In this document: one piece after another, positions 24,140 to 32,000 of the stretch
Numbering within the stretch: the first letter of the stretch is position 1
Layout of the letters: each line of letters begins with the position of its first letter
Source of the DNA: Anaerolineae bacterium
GTDB lineage: Bacteria; Chloroflexota; Anaerolineae; JAFGEY01
Direction of reading: 5' to 3'
DNA: 59,126 nt
Assembly (NCBI GenBank): GCA_016929205.1
Contig: JAFGJF010000137.1
Span: 1 to 59,126 of the forward strand
Made by a program: the position numbers and the translations under genes
The notes under the pieces: model-generated
Seen by the model: the letters and a program-made list of their open reading frames with translations, nothing else
The model's database searches: none
Told to the model about the DNA's origin: nothing

Positions 24140-24373
24140 GTGTCCGAAGAATTCAAATTTGGCGATTGGGTCTCTGAAGGTGTTCAAGGTATACGCAACA
24201 GCGTTCGCATTCCCCAAGGCGGGCTGATTCCGGAAAGCTTTCAGCAGCATATGAAAACATCTCGCAAGGAATTTTTGCTTGCTTTCCGCAGCTTGTTTGA
24301 CACCGCTATCGAGAATATGGACAAACCCAAAGCATCTTCCCGGCGCAAGGCGACCAAAATCAAAGTCGAATAG
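24140..24373 (+). CDS. Small conserved protein of unknown function
   Basis: The 77-residue protein starts at GTG 24140, with a full AAAGGAGG ribosome binding site 5 bases away and a promoter upstream. The sequence has an acidic, aromatic N-terminus (SEEFKFGDWVSEG), a central helical region (SRKEFLLAFRSLFDTAIENM) and a basic tail (SSRRKATKIKVE). There is no membrane helix or signal. The central helix plus basic tail could bind nucleic acid or a partner protein, but this is only composition. I do not recognise the family. Confidence 0.7.
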   Translation: MSEEFKFGDWVSEGVQGIRNSVRIPQGGLIPESFQQHMKTSRKEFLLAFRSLFDTAIENMDKPKASSRRKATKIKVE

Positions 24374-24438
24374 GCTTAAGCATAACAACGTCGTCGTTAT
24401 TGCCAGCATGCTGGTCATGTTTCTGACCGATCGTTGTT

Positions 24439-24472
24439 CCGTGCCGAATCATCACCATCGATATCGGCACGG
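24439..24472. terminator. Bidirectional hairpin between convergent genes
   Basis: CCGTGCCGA (24439-24447) pairs perfectly with TCGGCACGG (24464-24472). A T-rich TTTGTTTA follows on the plus strand. It lies between the stops of the small conserved protein and the CorA gene. Confidence 0.6.
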
Positions 24473-24477
24473 TTTGT

Positions 24478-25392
24478 TTAGAGCCACTTGCGATGGCGGA
24501 AAAACACGATCAGGGCGATGACGATGACCAGCATCACCCCCGAAATGCCCCAAAAAGCGTAGGGATGGCGCATCAAGGGCAGTTCGATGTTCATGCCATA
24601 GATACCTGCCAGCAGCGACAGGGGCAATAACACGACCGAGATGAGCGTCAAGGCCTTCATTGTTTCGTTGATCCGGTACGACGTGATCGATTCACTCGTC
24701 GCGCTGAGTCCTTCAATCACTTCGCGATGATCCTCCAATTCATCCCACGCTCGCGAAAATCCGTCGGCGATATCACCAAAGTATACGTCCATTTCCTCTC
24801 GAATAAAAGGGCGATCTTTGCGTTCCAGGTTCGAGACCACGCCGATCTGCGGCTTGATGATCCGGCGCAGTGCGATGACGTCACGGCGGATCACGGAAAT
24901 GTCTTGGACGATCTTGCGCATATCTTGAGTAAAGATTTCGTTTTCGATCTCGTTGATACGCTGCCCCACCTTGAGCAAAATCCGCATGACGTAATCTACT
25001 GAACGATCCAGAACGCCATAGAGCACTTTGCCAGCACCCTTGGACATATGCTTGACGCGTGCCCGTTCATCTTTGCGGCATTCTTCGAACAGTTGGACGA
25101 TCGGTCTGAGTTCACCGTGGTGCAGCGTGATCAAATAGTTGCTGCCGATAAAGACGTCTACTTCGGCGATCCGGCTGACTTGATCTTGCGCATCGTAGAC
25201 AGGAAAGTGCATCACGATAAACAAATAGTCCTCGTATTCGTCTACCTTGGGCCGCTCGATGGAACTCAGGCAGTCCTCTAGATCCAAAGGGTGAAACGGG
25301 TAATATCTTCTAAGGTGAGCAATGTCATCGTGATCGGGATGTGTGATGTTGATCCAGGTTACTTTGTTTTCAGTAATGCTCTCCATACTCAT
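24478..25392 (-). CDS. CorA-family divalent cation channel
   Basis: The 304-residue protein has the large cytoplasmic N-terminal funnel (HPLDLEDCLSS, FIGSNYLITLHHGEL) and two C-terminal membrane helices. The first is followed by the invariant YGMN motif, here YGMNIELPLM, and the end is basic (FFRHRKWL). CorA proteins form pentameric Mg2+/Co2+ channels. I take ATG 25392, which has GGAGG 8 bases before it; the GTG at 25401 overlaps that site. A promoter lies at 25426-25454. Confidence 0.92.
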   Translation of the reverse strand: MSMESITENKVTWINITHPDHDDIAHLRRYYPFHPLDLEDCLSSIERPKVDEYEDYLFIVMHFPVYDAQDQVSRIAEVDVFIGSNYLITLHHGELRPIVQLFEECRKDERARVKHMSKGAGKVLYGVLDRSVDYVMRILLKVGQRINEIENEIFTQDMRKIVQDISVIRRDVIALRRIIKPQIGVVSNLERKDRPFIREEMDVYFGDIADGFSRAWDELEDHREVIEGLSATSESITSYRINETMKALTLISVVLLPLSLLAGIYGMNIELPLMRHPYAFWGISGVMLVIVIALIVFFRHRKWL

Positions 25393-25425
25393 CGCATTCA
25401 CCTCCGGATGTTGATTTATTCCTGT

Positions 25426-25454
25426 ATTATCTGTGTTTTTGGCCGATCTGTCAA
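25426..25454 (-). promoter_or_regulatory. Promoter of the CorA gene
   Basis: TTGACA (25449-25454) is 17 bases from GATAAT (25426-25431) on the minus strand, close to consensus. Confidence 0.7.
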
Positions 25455-25476
25455 GACAATGTATCTCGATGTCATG

Positions 25477-25505
25477 TTGCCCTCTTGGGCCGATCGCGGT
25501 ACAAT
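25477..25505 (+). promoter_or_regulatory. Promoter of the phosphodiesterase gene
   Basis: TTGCCC (25477-25482) and TACAAT (25500-25505) are 17 bases apart, about 36 bases before ATG 25541. Confidence 0.5.
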
Positions 25506-25540
25506 ACGGCCAGTCTGCAGTTATTCAGGAGAAAAAGCCG

Positions 25541-26869
25541 ATGTCACAAGCCGACGAGATCGAAAGCATATTACGCGCCCGCTCTTTACCTGTCTTGGAC
25601 GATCTATGCCCGGCCGGTGAATTTGTCATGCCCAATTACGACGGGTTAGGCATCGCCAACTTGCCGTCTACCATTGCCGCCTTGCTGGGTGCCAACCTGC
25701 CCGGCGCGTGCCCGCCTTTACAGCAAGATCTGTGGGCCGATTGGACAGAGGACATCAAACGCGTCGTGTTGGTCGTGGTTGACGCGTTGGGCTACCTGCA
25801 ACTGCGCGCCGCCATGCAAGCCGATGATGACCTGGTTTTTCACCGCCTGGCGCAGGCAGGGCGTATGGTGCCAATCACGTCTACTTTTCCATCGACCACG
25901 TGCACGGTGCTCACCACGCTGTGGACCGGATACCCGCCGGCCGCGCACGGCAGCCTGGCTTTTGAGTTGTTTCTACGCGAGCTGGGCGTGACGGCCAGCG
26001 TGCTTTTTTTCTGGCCGGTCCGGCATCGCCAGCGCGATCAACTGTTCGAATGGGGGCTCGATCCCGAGACGTTTATCCCTGTTCCCGGGATCGCGGAACA
26101 GTTTGTTGCCCAGGGAGTGAGAACGCATGCCTTGATCGCCAAGGCGTATGCCGCATCGATGATGACCAAAATATTACAGCGTGGCATTCAGGAAACGCGA
26201 GGTTTTGTCGGGCAGGGTGATATGTGGCTGGAGCTGCAGCGGGCCATCGCCAGGCATTGCGATGACGGACATCGTGACGGCAAGCATCGTGATAGAAAGT
26301 TGTTCCTGACGCTCTATTGTAGCACGATCGACGGCATGACCCACGAGTATAGCCCCGACGACGCGTCGTGGCACCTCGAGCTGCGCGCCATGTCGCGGAT
26401 GATGGAAGAGGGGTTTTTGTCGCGTTTGACGCCTGAACAGCGGGATGGCACGCTGCTGCTGATCACGGCGGACCACGGCGGGGTGTCGACACTGCTTCAC
26501 GATGCCATCCAGCTCGATCACCACCCCGATCTGGGCGACGCACTCTTGTTCCCGCCTGTCGGCGAAACGCGCGTTCCCTTTATGTACGCTCGTGGGGACC
26601 GGCTCGAGTTTGCCAAGTCTTATATGGCCAAGTTGGACCATTCGTTTGTGACCCTGACCCGCGAGCAGGTGCTGGAGAGCGGGCTGCTCGGCCCCGGCCC
26701 AATGTACGTCGAGACCCCTCACCGACTGGGCGATTTGATTGGCATCGCACGAGGGAACCATTTTTTGGCGCAAAACGAGTATCATCTCAAGATGAAGGGA
26801 CGGCATGGTGGGTTGTCGCCGCAAGAGATGCTGGTGCCGTTGATCGGCGTGCGCCTGGATGCGCTCTAG
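25541..26869 (+). CDS. Alkaline phosphatase superfamily phosphodiesterase
   Basis: The 442-residue protein carries the metal and nucleophile pattern of type I phosphodiesterase / nucleotide pyrophosphatases: VVVDALGY (first metal Asp), TFPSTTCT (nucleophile Thr), STIDGMTHEYSPDD (Asp and His ligands) and ITADHGG (Asp-His). It has no signal peptide, so it should be cytoplasmic, unlike many relatives. A short His/Asp/Arg-rich repeat (DDGHRDGKHRDRK) interrupts the domain before the second metal site. ATG 25541 has CAGGAG upstream. The stop codon abuts the start of the next gene, so the two are coupled. Confidence 0.85.
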   Translation: MSQADEIESILRARSLPVLDDLCPAGEFVMPNYDGLGIANLPSTIAALLGANLPGACPPLQQDLWADWTEDIKRVVLVVVDALGYLQLRAAMQADDDLVFHRLAQAGRMVPITSTFPSTTCTVLTTLWTGYPPAAHGSLAFELFLRELGVTASVLFFWPVRHRQRDQLFEWGLDPETFIPVPGIAEQFVAQGVRTHALIAKAYAASMMTKILQRGIQETRGFVGQGDMWLELQRAIARHCDDGHRDGKHRDRKLFLTLYCSTIDGMTHEYSPDDASWHLELRAMSRMMEEGFLSRLTPEQRDGTLLLITADHGGVSTLLHDAIQLDHHPDLGDALLFPPVGETRVPFMYARGDRLEFAKSYMAKLDHSFVTLTREQVLESGLLGPGPMYVETPHRLGDLIGIARGNHFLAQNEYHLKMKGRHGGLSPQEMLVPLIGVRLDAL

Positions 26870-27382
26870 ATGGACGATAGACAAATTGCCCGGATTCTCC
26901 GCGAGGCGCGTCCCGGCAGCAGCGAGCGGGTCCTGGTGGCCATCGTGAACAATGCGCGCGATTTTGAGATCGCTCGCGAGCAGGGCTGGTATCGTATCCC
27001 GGTCCAGCGCGCCCCCAGGCGTGTGGGCGCCGATTACCTGGCCTTATATTTTGGCGGTGCGTTTCCACCGTCGCAACGGCACCAGATCCTATTTTACGCG
27101 CCCATTTTCGCCTACCGCCTGGCGACGCGCGCCGAACTGCTGCCCCAAGAGGCGGCTCATCCCCGGGCTCAGGATCGGTATTTCAAGCTCGAAATTGGCC
27201 CTCTACAACCTCTGGAACGCCCCATTCCCAGCCACAAGCTGCGCCGGGTCACCTTTATCCCGACCACACTGGATCGCTTGCTTGACGCCCATGAGATCAA
27301 CGATTTGTGGGATAAACGTCGCAGCCGGGATGCGCTGTGGGCAGCGCTCAAAACGGACGGTGTCGAACGCGAATCCGGCTAA
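26870..27382 (+). CDS. Conserved protein of unknown function, coupled to the phosphodiesterase
   Basis: The 170-residue protein starts immediately after the stop of the phosphodiesterase gene. It is soluble, rich in Arg and Pro, and contains the segments FEIAREQGWYRIPVQRAP, GADYLALYFGGAF, FYAPIFAYRLATRAELLP, YFKLEIGPLQ and RRVTFIPTTLDRLL. These look like a conserved fold with many aromatic and basic residues, perhaps nucleic-acid binding. I do not recognise a family and can give no activity. Its stop overlaps the convergent gene at 27379 by 4 bases. Confidence 0.75.
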   Translation: MDDRQIARILREARPGSSERVLVAIVNNARDFEIAREQGWYRIPVQRAPRRVGADYLALYFGGAFPPSQRHQILFYAPIFAYRLATRAELLPQEAAHPRAQDRYFKLEIGPLQPLERPIPSHKLRRVTFIPTTLDRLLDAHEINDLWDKRRSRDALWAALKTDGVERESG

Positions 27383-29901
27383 TCCACTCGCCACGCGTGC
27401 ACGATCGGTCTGTCCTCGTCAACCAGCGGCTCGGCCACGTACAACAAGCCGCGCTGGCGATCGAATGCCATCGCCCCAACGTGATGCCATTCCTGGGACG
27501 ATCTGGACTTGAACAGGACATCGTCGATGTTGAGCGTGGCGTATGGCTGCGGCTCCCAGGTTTCCATCGTTCCTTGCGCGACGGCAGCCAGTTCGCCGGG
27601 ATCGTAAAACAGGATCTGCCCTACAAAGGTCGTCGACCACCATCCCCGGTTGCAGTCGTCAGGCCAGGGCGGAGCGTCGGTTCCGTCGGCGCACCCATAC
27701 CAGCAGTCACCCTGTCCCTTGGTGCCCACAAAAACGACGGCCGCTTTGTCACCTGTGGTCAGCCACGCTCCGCCGGACCACTCGTCCGAGTGGTGATAGT
27801 CGTTCATGGCGTTTGGGCTGGGATCTAGAACGTTATCGTACAGCAGCAAAGGCGTTGTCGAAAGTGTGCCGTTCGAGGGAGGCGGGTTGCCGTCGTTCCA
27901 GGGGCCAATGGCCAGCAGTGAAGGCCCTTCAGCACCCTGCCCGCCATCCCGAAAGCGCCCTGCCGCCAGGATTTTGCCCGGCGTGTACGTGTTGGCCCAC
28001 GCCGAAGGGATATCAAACATATAGTCGGCGGTGACGTATTTGGGGTAGCCGCCGACGCGCCATATGCCCGCTGCTTGTGGTGCCGACAGGTCCAATTCGC
28101 ACCAGCCATGCGTCGCCCCGGTGTCGGTGTCTTCTCCGGGAGCGTGCATGGCCCAGGAAAAGTAGAGCTTGTCTGTTGTCTGGCTGCCTTGCTTGGGCAG
28201 GTAGGCCAGCCCAACTCGCGGCATTTCCCAATAGCCGCTGTACAGCGTGCCCCTGACGTTGGCAAAGCTTTGCAGCGTTCCTGCCGTATTGAGATCGGTC
28301 ACGTCTTTGGTCGGCGAATCCACCGGGATGGGAATGCCAACCTCGGAGAGGTACTGCGTTTGATCGTGCCCGGCACCGAACAACGATCCGGGATAGCCGT
28401 CATTTGGCCCGCCCGGATCGCCGCCCGGATAGTAGGTCAGCGCCGTGCCGCCCCACTCCCAGCCCACGTCGTCGGGCGTGCCGGGGGCGGCGGGCAATCT
28501 GAATGCGCCGAGGTAGGTCAGGTCGGCCGGCTGGATCCGTTCGCCATTTGTCGATGTGGATGGCGTATAGTTGTTCAGAAGGGTGGGCAGGTAGACGTCG
28601 ATCGCGTCGACCAGGGAGAATAGGCCGCTCACGTCACAGACCTCAGTGGGGCTGATCACACTTTCCACACGCACTTGCATGGCCGTCGTCGTGATTGCCG
28701 GCGTCGTCCAACTATAACTGCCTGTGTTGGCGGCAGCGGTGGCGATAACGGTGCTGGTGCCGAATCCATCGCTCGAATAGGTGAGGTTGACCTGGGATAC
28801 CGTGCCGGCGGTCTGCCATTTGATCTGGTGTTGGCTGCCCGCCACCCACGTTTCGCCTCCGGTCGGTGAGGTGAGGGCGAGCGACGGCTCAGTCGAACCG
28901 CCGGACTGCCACCGGTTATAGTACACGTTGAGCAAGGGCACAAATTCGGCTGCGGCCTTTTGGCCGCCAACCGCATTCGGATGATCGTCGTCGCTGGGAT
29001 AAACTAACGTATCCCCGCCCTGATCGGTCACGTATTCGACCGCGTTATTGTGAAAACGGTGATGGTTGTCGGGATCGGTCAAGACATTGTAAAAATCAAA
29101 CACGGCGACATTGTTATAGGCATAGCCGGCGAGCCAATCGTTGACGAGCCAACGGTTAAAAGCGCGAGCGTTGGCGGCGTAGGTGGGGTCGGACAGGGGC
29201 GGGGCGGTAATGACGACAAACAACTTGTCCTGGCGCGTGCTGAAATAATTCAGCAGATCGATATAGATGCCCTTGGCATTGGCGACGGAATGGTGTTCGC
29301 TCCAGGCATCCTCCCCGCGCAAAAGGTTGCTGCCGATAGATGGGACCGGATCGCCTGGACTGCCCTGCAAAGCCGAGTTGGGAAAGCACGACTTGAAAAG
29401 AATGATCTCGTTCTCGCCGCCCGGATCGGAGGCCAGGCGAGACCACGAACCAAACCCGCCGACGTTTTGGCCACTCTCGGCGTATAGTGCAGCCATATAG
29501 GTTGCGCTGTTTGGACCTCGAAACCACGTCCACCAGTGGCCGATGTCGGTCAGATCGCCGATTGTATCTCCGCCTGCCGTCCAACCATAGTTTGTCGCGC
29601 TGGCGTAATAGTTGTTGTTCATCAAGGCCGTTCCCAGGCCACCCGCATTCTCGTGCTCGCCGACGTCGGCCAGCCAGTTTCCGCCGGTGGAATGGTGGAG
29701 AAAGACGAGTTTCACGGGGTTGGACGGCGGATCGGCGCTGTCGGTGCTGGTCCTGGAATCCAGGCCGGCGCCGGCAGCGGGATCAATGGCTATTGCGTAA
29801 AGCGGTGTTTCAGGAGAAGCAGTCGATAACGTCAACAGAACAGCGGTACAAGTTGCAATGCCTAATAACACCAGTGCGCGAAGGACTTGATGATTGTTCA
29901 T
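27379..29901 (-). CDS. Secreted protein with SGNH-like hydrolase, Ig-like and unknown C-terminal domain
   Basis: The 840-residue protein has a signal peptide (about 1-29). Residues about 62-330 look like an SGNH hydrolase: LVFLHHSTGGNWL with Ser71 in place of the usual GDS block, and a C-terminal SDDDHPNA with Asp306-His307 as the block V dyad. Residues about 340-440 form an Ig-like domain (SPTGGETWVAGSQHQIKW) of the Kre9/Knh1 type. The remaining 400 residues are rich in Gly, Trp and Tyr and are not recognised. The start at 29901 has AGGAGG 7 bases upstream; the frame is open further up, but no signal would then lie at the N-terminus. The substrate is unknown. Confidence 0.7.
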   Translation of the reverse strand: MNNHQVLRALVLLGIATCTAVLLTLSTASPETPLYAIAIDPAAGAGLDSRTSTDSADPPSNPVKLVFLHHSTGGNWLADVGEHENAGGLGTALMNNNYYASATNYGWTAGGDTIGDLTDIGHWWTWFRGPNSATYMAALYAESGQNVGGFGSWSRLASDPGGENEIILFKSCFPNSALQGSPGDPVPSIGSNLLRGEDAWSEHHSVANAKGIYIDLLNYFSTRQDKLFVVITAPPLSDPTYAANARAFNRWLVNDWLAGYAYNNVAVFDFYNVLTDPDNHHRFHNNAVEYVTDQGGDTLVYPSDDDHPNAVGGQKAAAEFVPLLNVYYNRWQSGGSTEPSLALTSPTGGETWVAGSQHQIKWQTAGTVSQVNLTYSSDGFGTSTVIATAAANTGSYSWTTPAITTTAMQVRVESVISPTEVCDVSGLFSLVDAIDVYLPTLLNNYTPSTSTNGERIQPADLTYLGAFRLPAAPGTPDDVGWEWGGTALTYYPGGDPGGPNDGYPGSLFGAGHDQTQYLSEVGIPIPVDSPTKDVTDLNTAGTLQSFANVRGTLYSGYWEMPRVGLAYLPKQGSQTTDKLYFSWAMHAPGEDTDTGATHGWCELDLSAPQAAGIWRVGGYPKYVTADYMFDIPSAWANTYTPGKILAAGRFRDGGQGAEGPSLLAIGPWNDGNPPPSNGTLSTTPLLLYDNVLDPSPNAMNDYHHSDEWSGGAWLTTGDKAAVVFVGTKGQGDCWYGCADGTDAPPWPDDCNRGWWSTTFVGQILFYDPGELAAVAQGTMETWEPQPYATLNIDDVLFKSRSSQEWHHVGAMAFDRQRGLLYVAEPLVDEDRPIVHAWRVD

Positions 29902-29983
29902 AGTGACCCTCCTGACGAGTCCGACTTTTTTGTGGGTTCGACGATCGAGATGTCGATGAATAGAAAAAACTGGCTCTATTTTC

Positions 29984-30012
29984 ATTATAAATGCAATAGC
30001 GTTCCAAGTCAA
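29984..30012 (-). promoter_or_regulatory. Promoter of the secreted SGNH-like protein gene
   Basis: TTGACT (30007-30012) is 17 bases from TATAAT (29984-29989) on the minus strand, about 80 bases before the start at 29901. Confidence 0.7.
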
Positions 30013-30129
30013 TGAAAATGCAGGACAACCGCTTGACAAATTTCGTGTTTTGCAGCATGATATGCCGATGTTCTGCCGCTGGAAAGCAGCAGAACATTAT
30101 TGTCATTATTTCAGAGGAGGAGCTACTAT

Positions 30130-31890
30130 ATGCTAAAGACACATTCGTGTGGTGTGTTGCGCACCGAGCACGTCGGACAGGCCGTGACCCTGGCGGGGTG
30201 GGTTCACCGGCGCCGTGATATGGGGGGGCTGGTTTTTATCGATCTGCGTGACCGCGAAGGACTCGTGCAGGTCGTGTTCGATTCAAACAAAGAGACGGGC
30301 GCCCACGTCGCCGCCGGCCAGGTGCGTAACGAATTCGTACTTGGAGTGCAAGGCGTCGTCCAGGCGCGCGATACTGAGCAGATCAACCCCAATCTGCCGA
30401 CAGGAGAGATCGAGGTGCTCGCCAATGATGTCGAGATTTTGAACCCGGCCAAGAATCCTCCCTTTTACATCAACCGTGATGACGAGATCAACGAAGTTCT
30501 CCGTCTGAAATACCGCTATCTCGACTTGCGCCGCGAGCGGATGCAGCGCAATCTGCGCTTGCGTCACGAGGTGGTGCTCTTTATGCGCAATTTTCTCAAC
30601 GAACGCGGGTTTATTGAGATCGAAACGCCGATCTTGATCAAGAGCACGCCGGAAGGCGCGCGCGATTACGTTATTCCCAGCCGTGTCCAGCCCGGCAAGT
30701 TTTACGCTTTGCCCCAGTCTCCACAGCAGCTCAAGCAGTTGTTGATGGTGGCCGGTTTCGAAAAATATTTCCAGATCGCCCGCTGTTTTCGCGACGAGGA
30801 CCTGCGCGCCGATCGCCAGCCCGAGTTTACCCAGCTTGACTTGGAAATGTCTTTTGTGGAGCAAGAAGATATCCTCAACCTGATCGAAGCCCTGTACATC
30901 GAGATGGTGCATACCCTGACGCCGCACAAAAAGATGATCGAACCGTTCCCGCGTATGACGTACAACGAAGCCATGGCGCGTTATGGCACGGACAAGCCTG
31001 ATTTGCGGTTCGGGATGCAATTGACGGATCTGTCCGATCTTGTCGCCGGCTGCGGATTCAAGGTTTTTAGCGACACCGTCGCCGGCGGCGGGCAGGTCAA
31101 GGCCATTGCCCTGCCCGGCTGTGCGGGCTATAGCCGCAAGCAAGTCGATGAACTGGCCTCCTTTGTCCAGATGTACGGTGCCAAAGGGCTGGCAACGATC
31201 GCCTTGAGGCAGGATGGCGTGAGATCCTCGATTGCCAAGTTTTTTGACGATGCGGAGCAGCAAGCGCTCATCGATCGCGCCAAAGCACAACCCGGCGACC
31301 TGGTGGCCATCGTTGCCGATACATCCAAGGTTGTTGCTGCGGCGCTGGGCGCGCTGCGCGGTGAAATGGGCAAGCGGCTCGATCTGGTCGATCCCGATAT
31401 GCTGGCCTTTGGCTGGGTGATCGATTTTCCGCTGTTTGAGTGGAACGAGGATGAACATCGCTGGGACGCCGTGCATCACCTCTTTACCGGCCCCAAGCCG
31501 GAGCACATCCCGCTGTTGGAGACGGATCCCGGCGCGATCCGGGCTGACTGTTACGACCTGGTCTGCAACGGGATCGAACTGGGGAGCGGCAGTATTCGTA
31601 TTCATCGTCGCGACATCCAGGAAAAGGTGCTGGATCTGCTCAACTATTCGATCGAGCAGGCCTACGCCCGATTTGGCCATATGCTGGACGCGTTTGAGTA
31701 TGGCGCTCCCCCTCACGGTGGTATCGCTCCCGGCATCGATCGCACGGTGATGATTCTGGCTGACGAAGATAATATCCGCGAGGTCATTGCTTTCCCAAAG
31801 ACAGCCAGCGCAACCGATCCAATGACGGATGCCCCGTCGCCACTTGATGCGGTGCAATTGGCCGAGCTGCATTTGCGAGTGACAGAATAA
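30130..31890 (+). CDS. aspS: Aspartyl-tRNA synthetase, bacterial type
   Basis: The 586-residue class II synthetase starts [16 protein letters not shown] with the OB-fold anticodon-binding domain (about 1-110). The catalytic core follows with motif 1 and motif 2 ([24 protein letters not shown]) and the flipping-loop TPEGARDY. The bacterial GAD insertion is at about 290-410, and motif 3 is [13 protein letters not shown]. It charges tRNA-Asp; whether it also mischarges tRNA-Asn is not decided by the residues I can read. ATG 30130 has GAGGAG about 7 bases upstream. A TTGACA at 30033-30038 with a weak CATGAT 17 bases on is a candidate promoter. Confidence 0.96.
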   Translation: MLKTHSCGVLRTEHVGQAVTLAGWVHRRRDMGGLVFIDLRDREGLVQVVFDSNKETGAHVAAGQVRNEFVLGVQGVVQARDTEQINPNLPTGEIEVLANDVEILNPAKNPPFYINRDDEINEVLRLKYRYLDLRRERMQRNLRLRHEVVLFMRNFLNERGFIEIETPILIKSTPEGARDYVIPSRVQPGKFYALPQSPQQLKQLLMVAGFEKYFQIARCFRDEDLRADRQPEFTQLDLEMSFVEQEDILNLIEALYIEMVHTLTPHKKMIEPFPRMTYNEAMARYGTDKPDLRFGMQLTDLSDLVAGCGFKVFSDTVAGGGQVKAIALPGCAGYSRKQVDELASFVQMYGAKGLATIALRQDGVRSSIAKFFDDAEQQALIDRAKAQPGDLVAIVADTSKVVAAALGALRGEMGKRLDLVDPDMLAFGWVIDFPLFEWNEDEHRWDAVHHLFTGPKPEHIPLLETDPGAIRADCYDLVCNGIELGSGSIRIHRRDIQEKVLDLLNYSIEQAYARFGHMLDAFEYGAPPHGGIAPGIDRTVMILADEDNIREVIAFPKTASATDPMTDAPSPLDAVQLAELHLRVTE

Positions 31891-31940
31891 ATGCCGTGTT
31901 CCAATGACGGGAAGGGTTTCACCACGGATAGGATACCGTT

Positions 31941-31965
31941 CGTCCCTGCGCATAACGCAGGGGCG
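31941..31965. terminator. Hairpin between aspS and the GH2 gene
   Basis: CGTCCCTGCG and CGCAGGGGCG form a 10-bp stem with one G-T pair and a 5-base loop (CATAA). No T-run follows, so it is a candidate terminator, processing site or small palindromic repeat. Confidence 0.45.
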
Positions 31966-32000
31966 AGGCCAATCTGGCGCGATCATATTGGGAGGAGTAC

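Noticed and set aside
30283..31986. Long minus-strand open frame opposite aspS
   Set aside because: Antisense to a complete aspartyl-tRNA synthetase, with no motif or ribosome binding site of its own.
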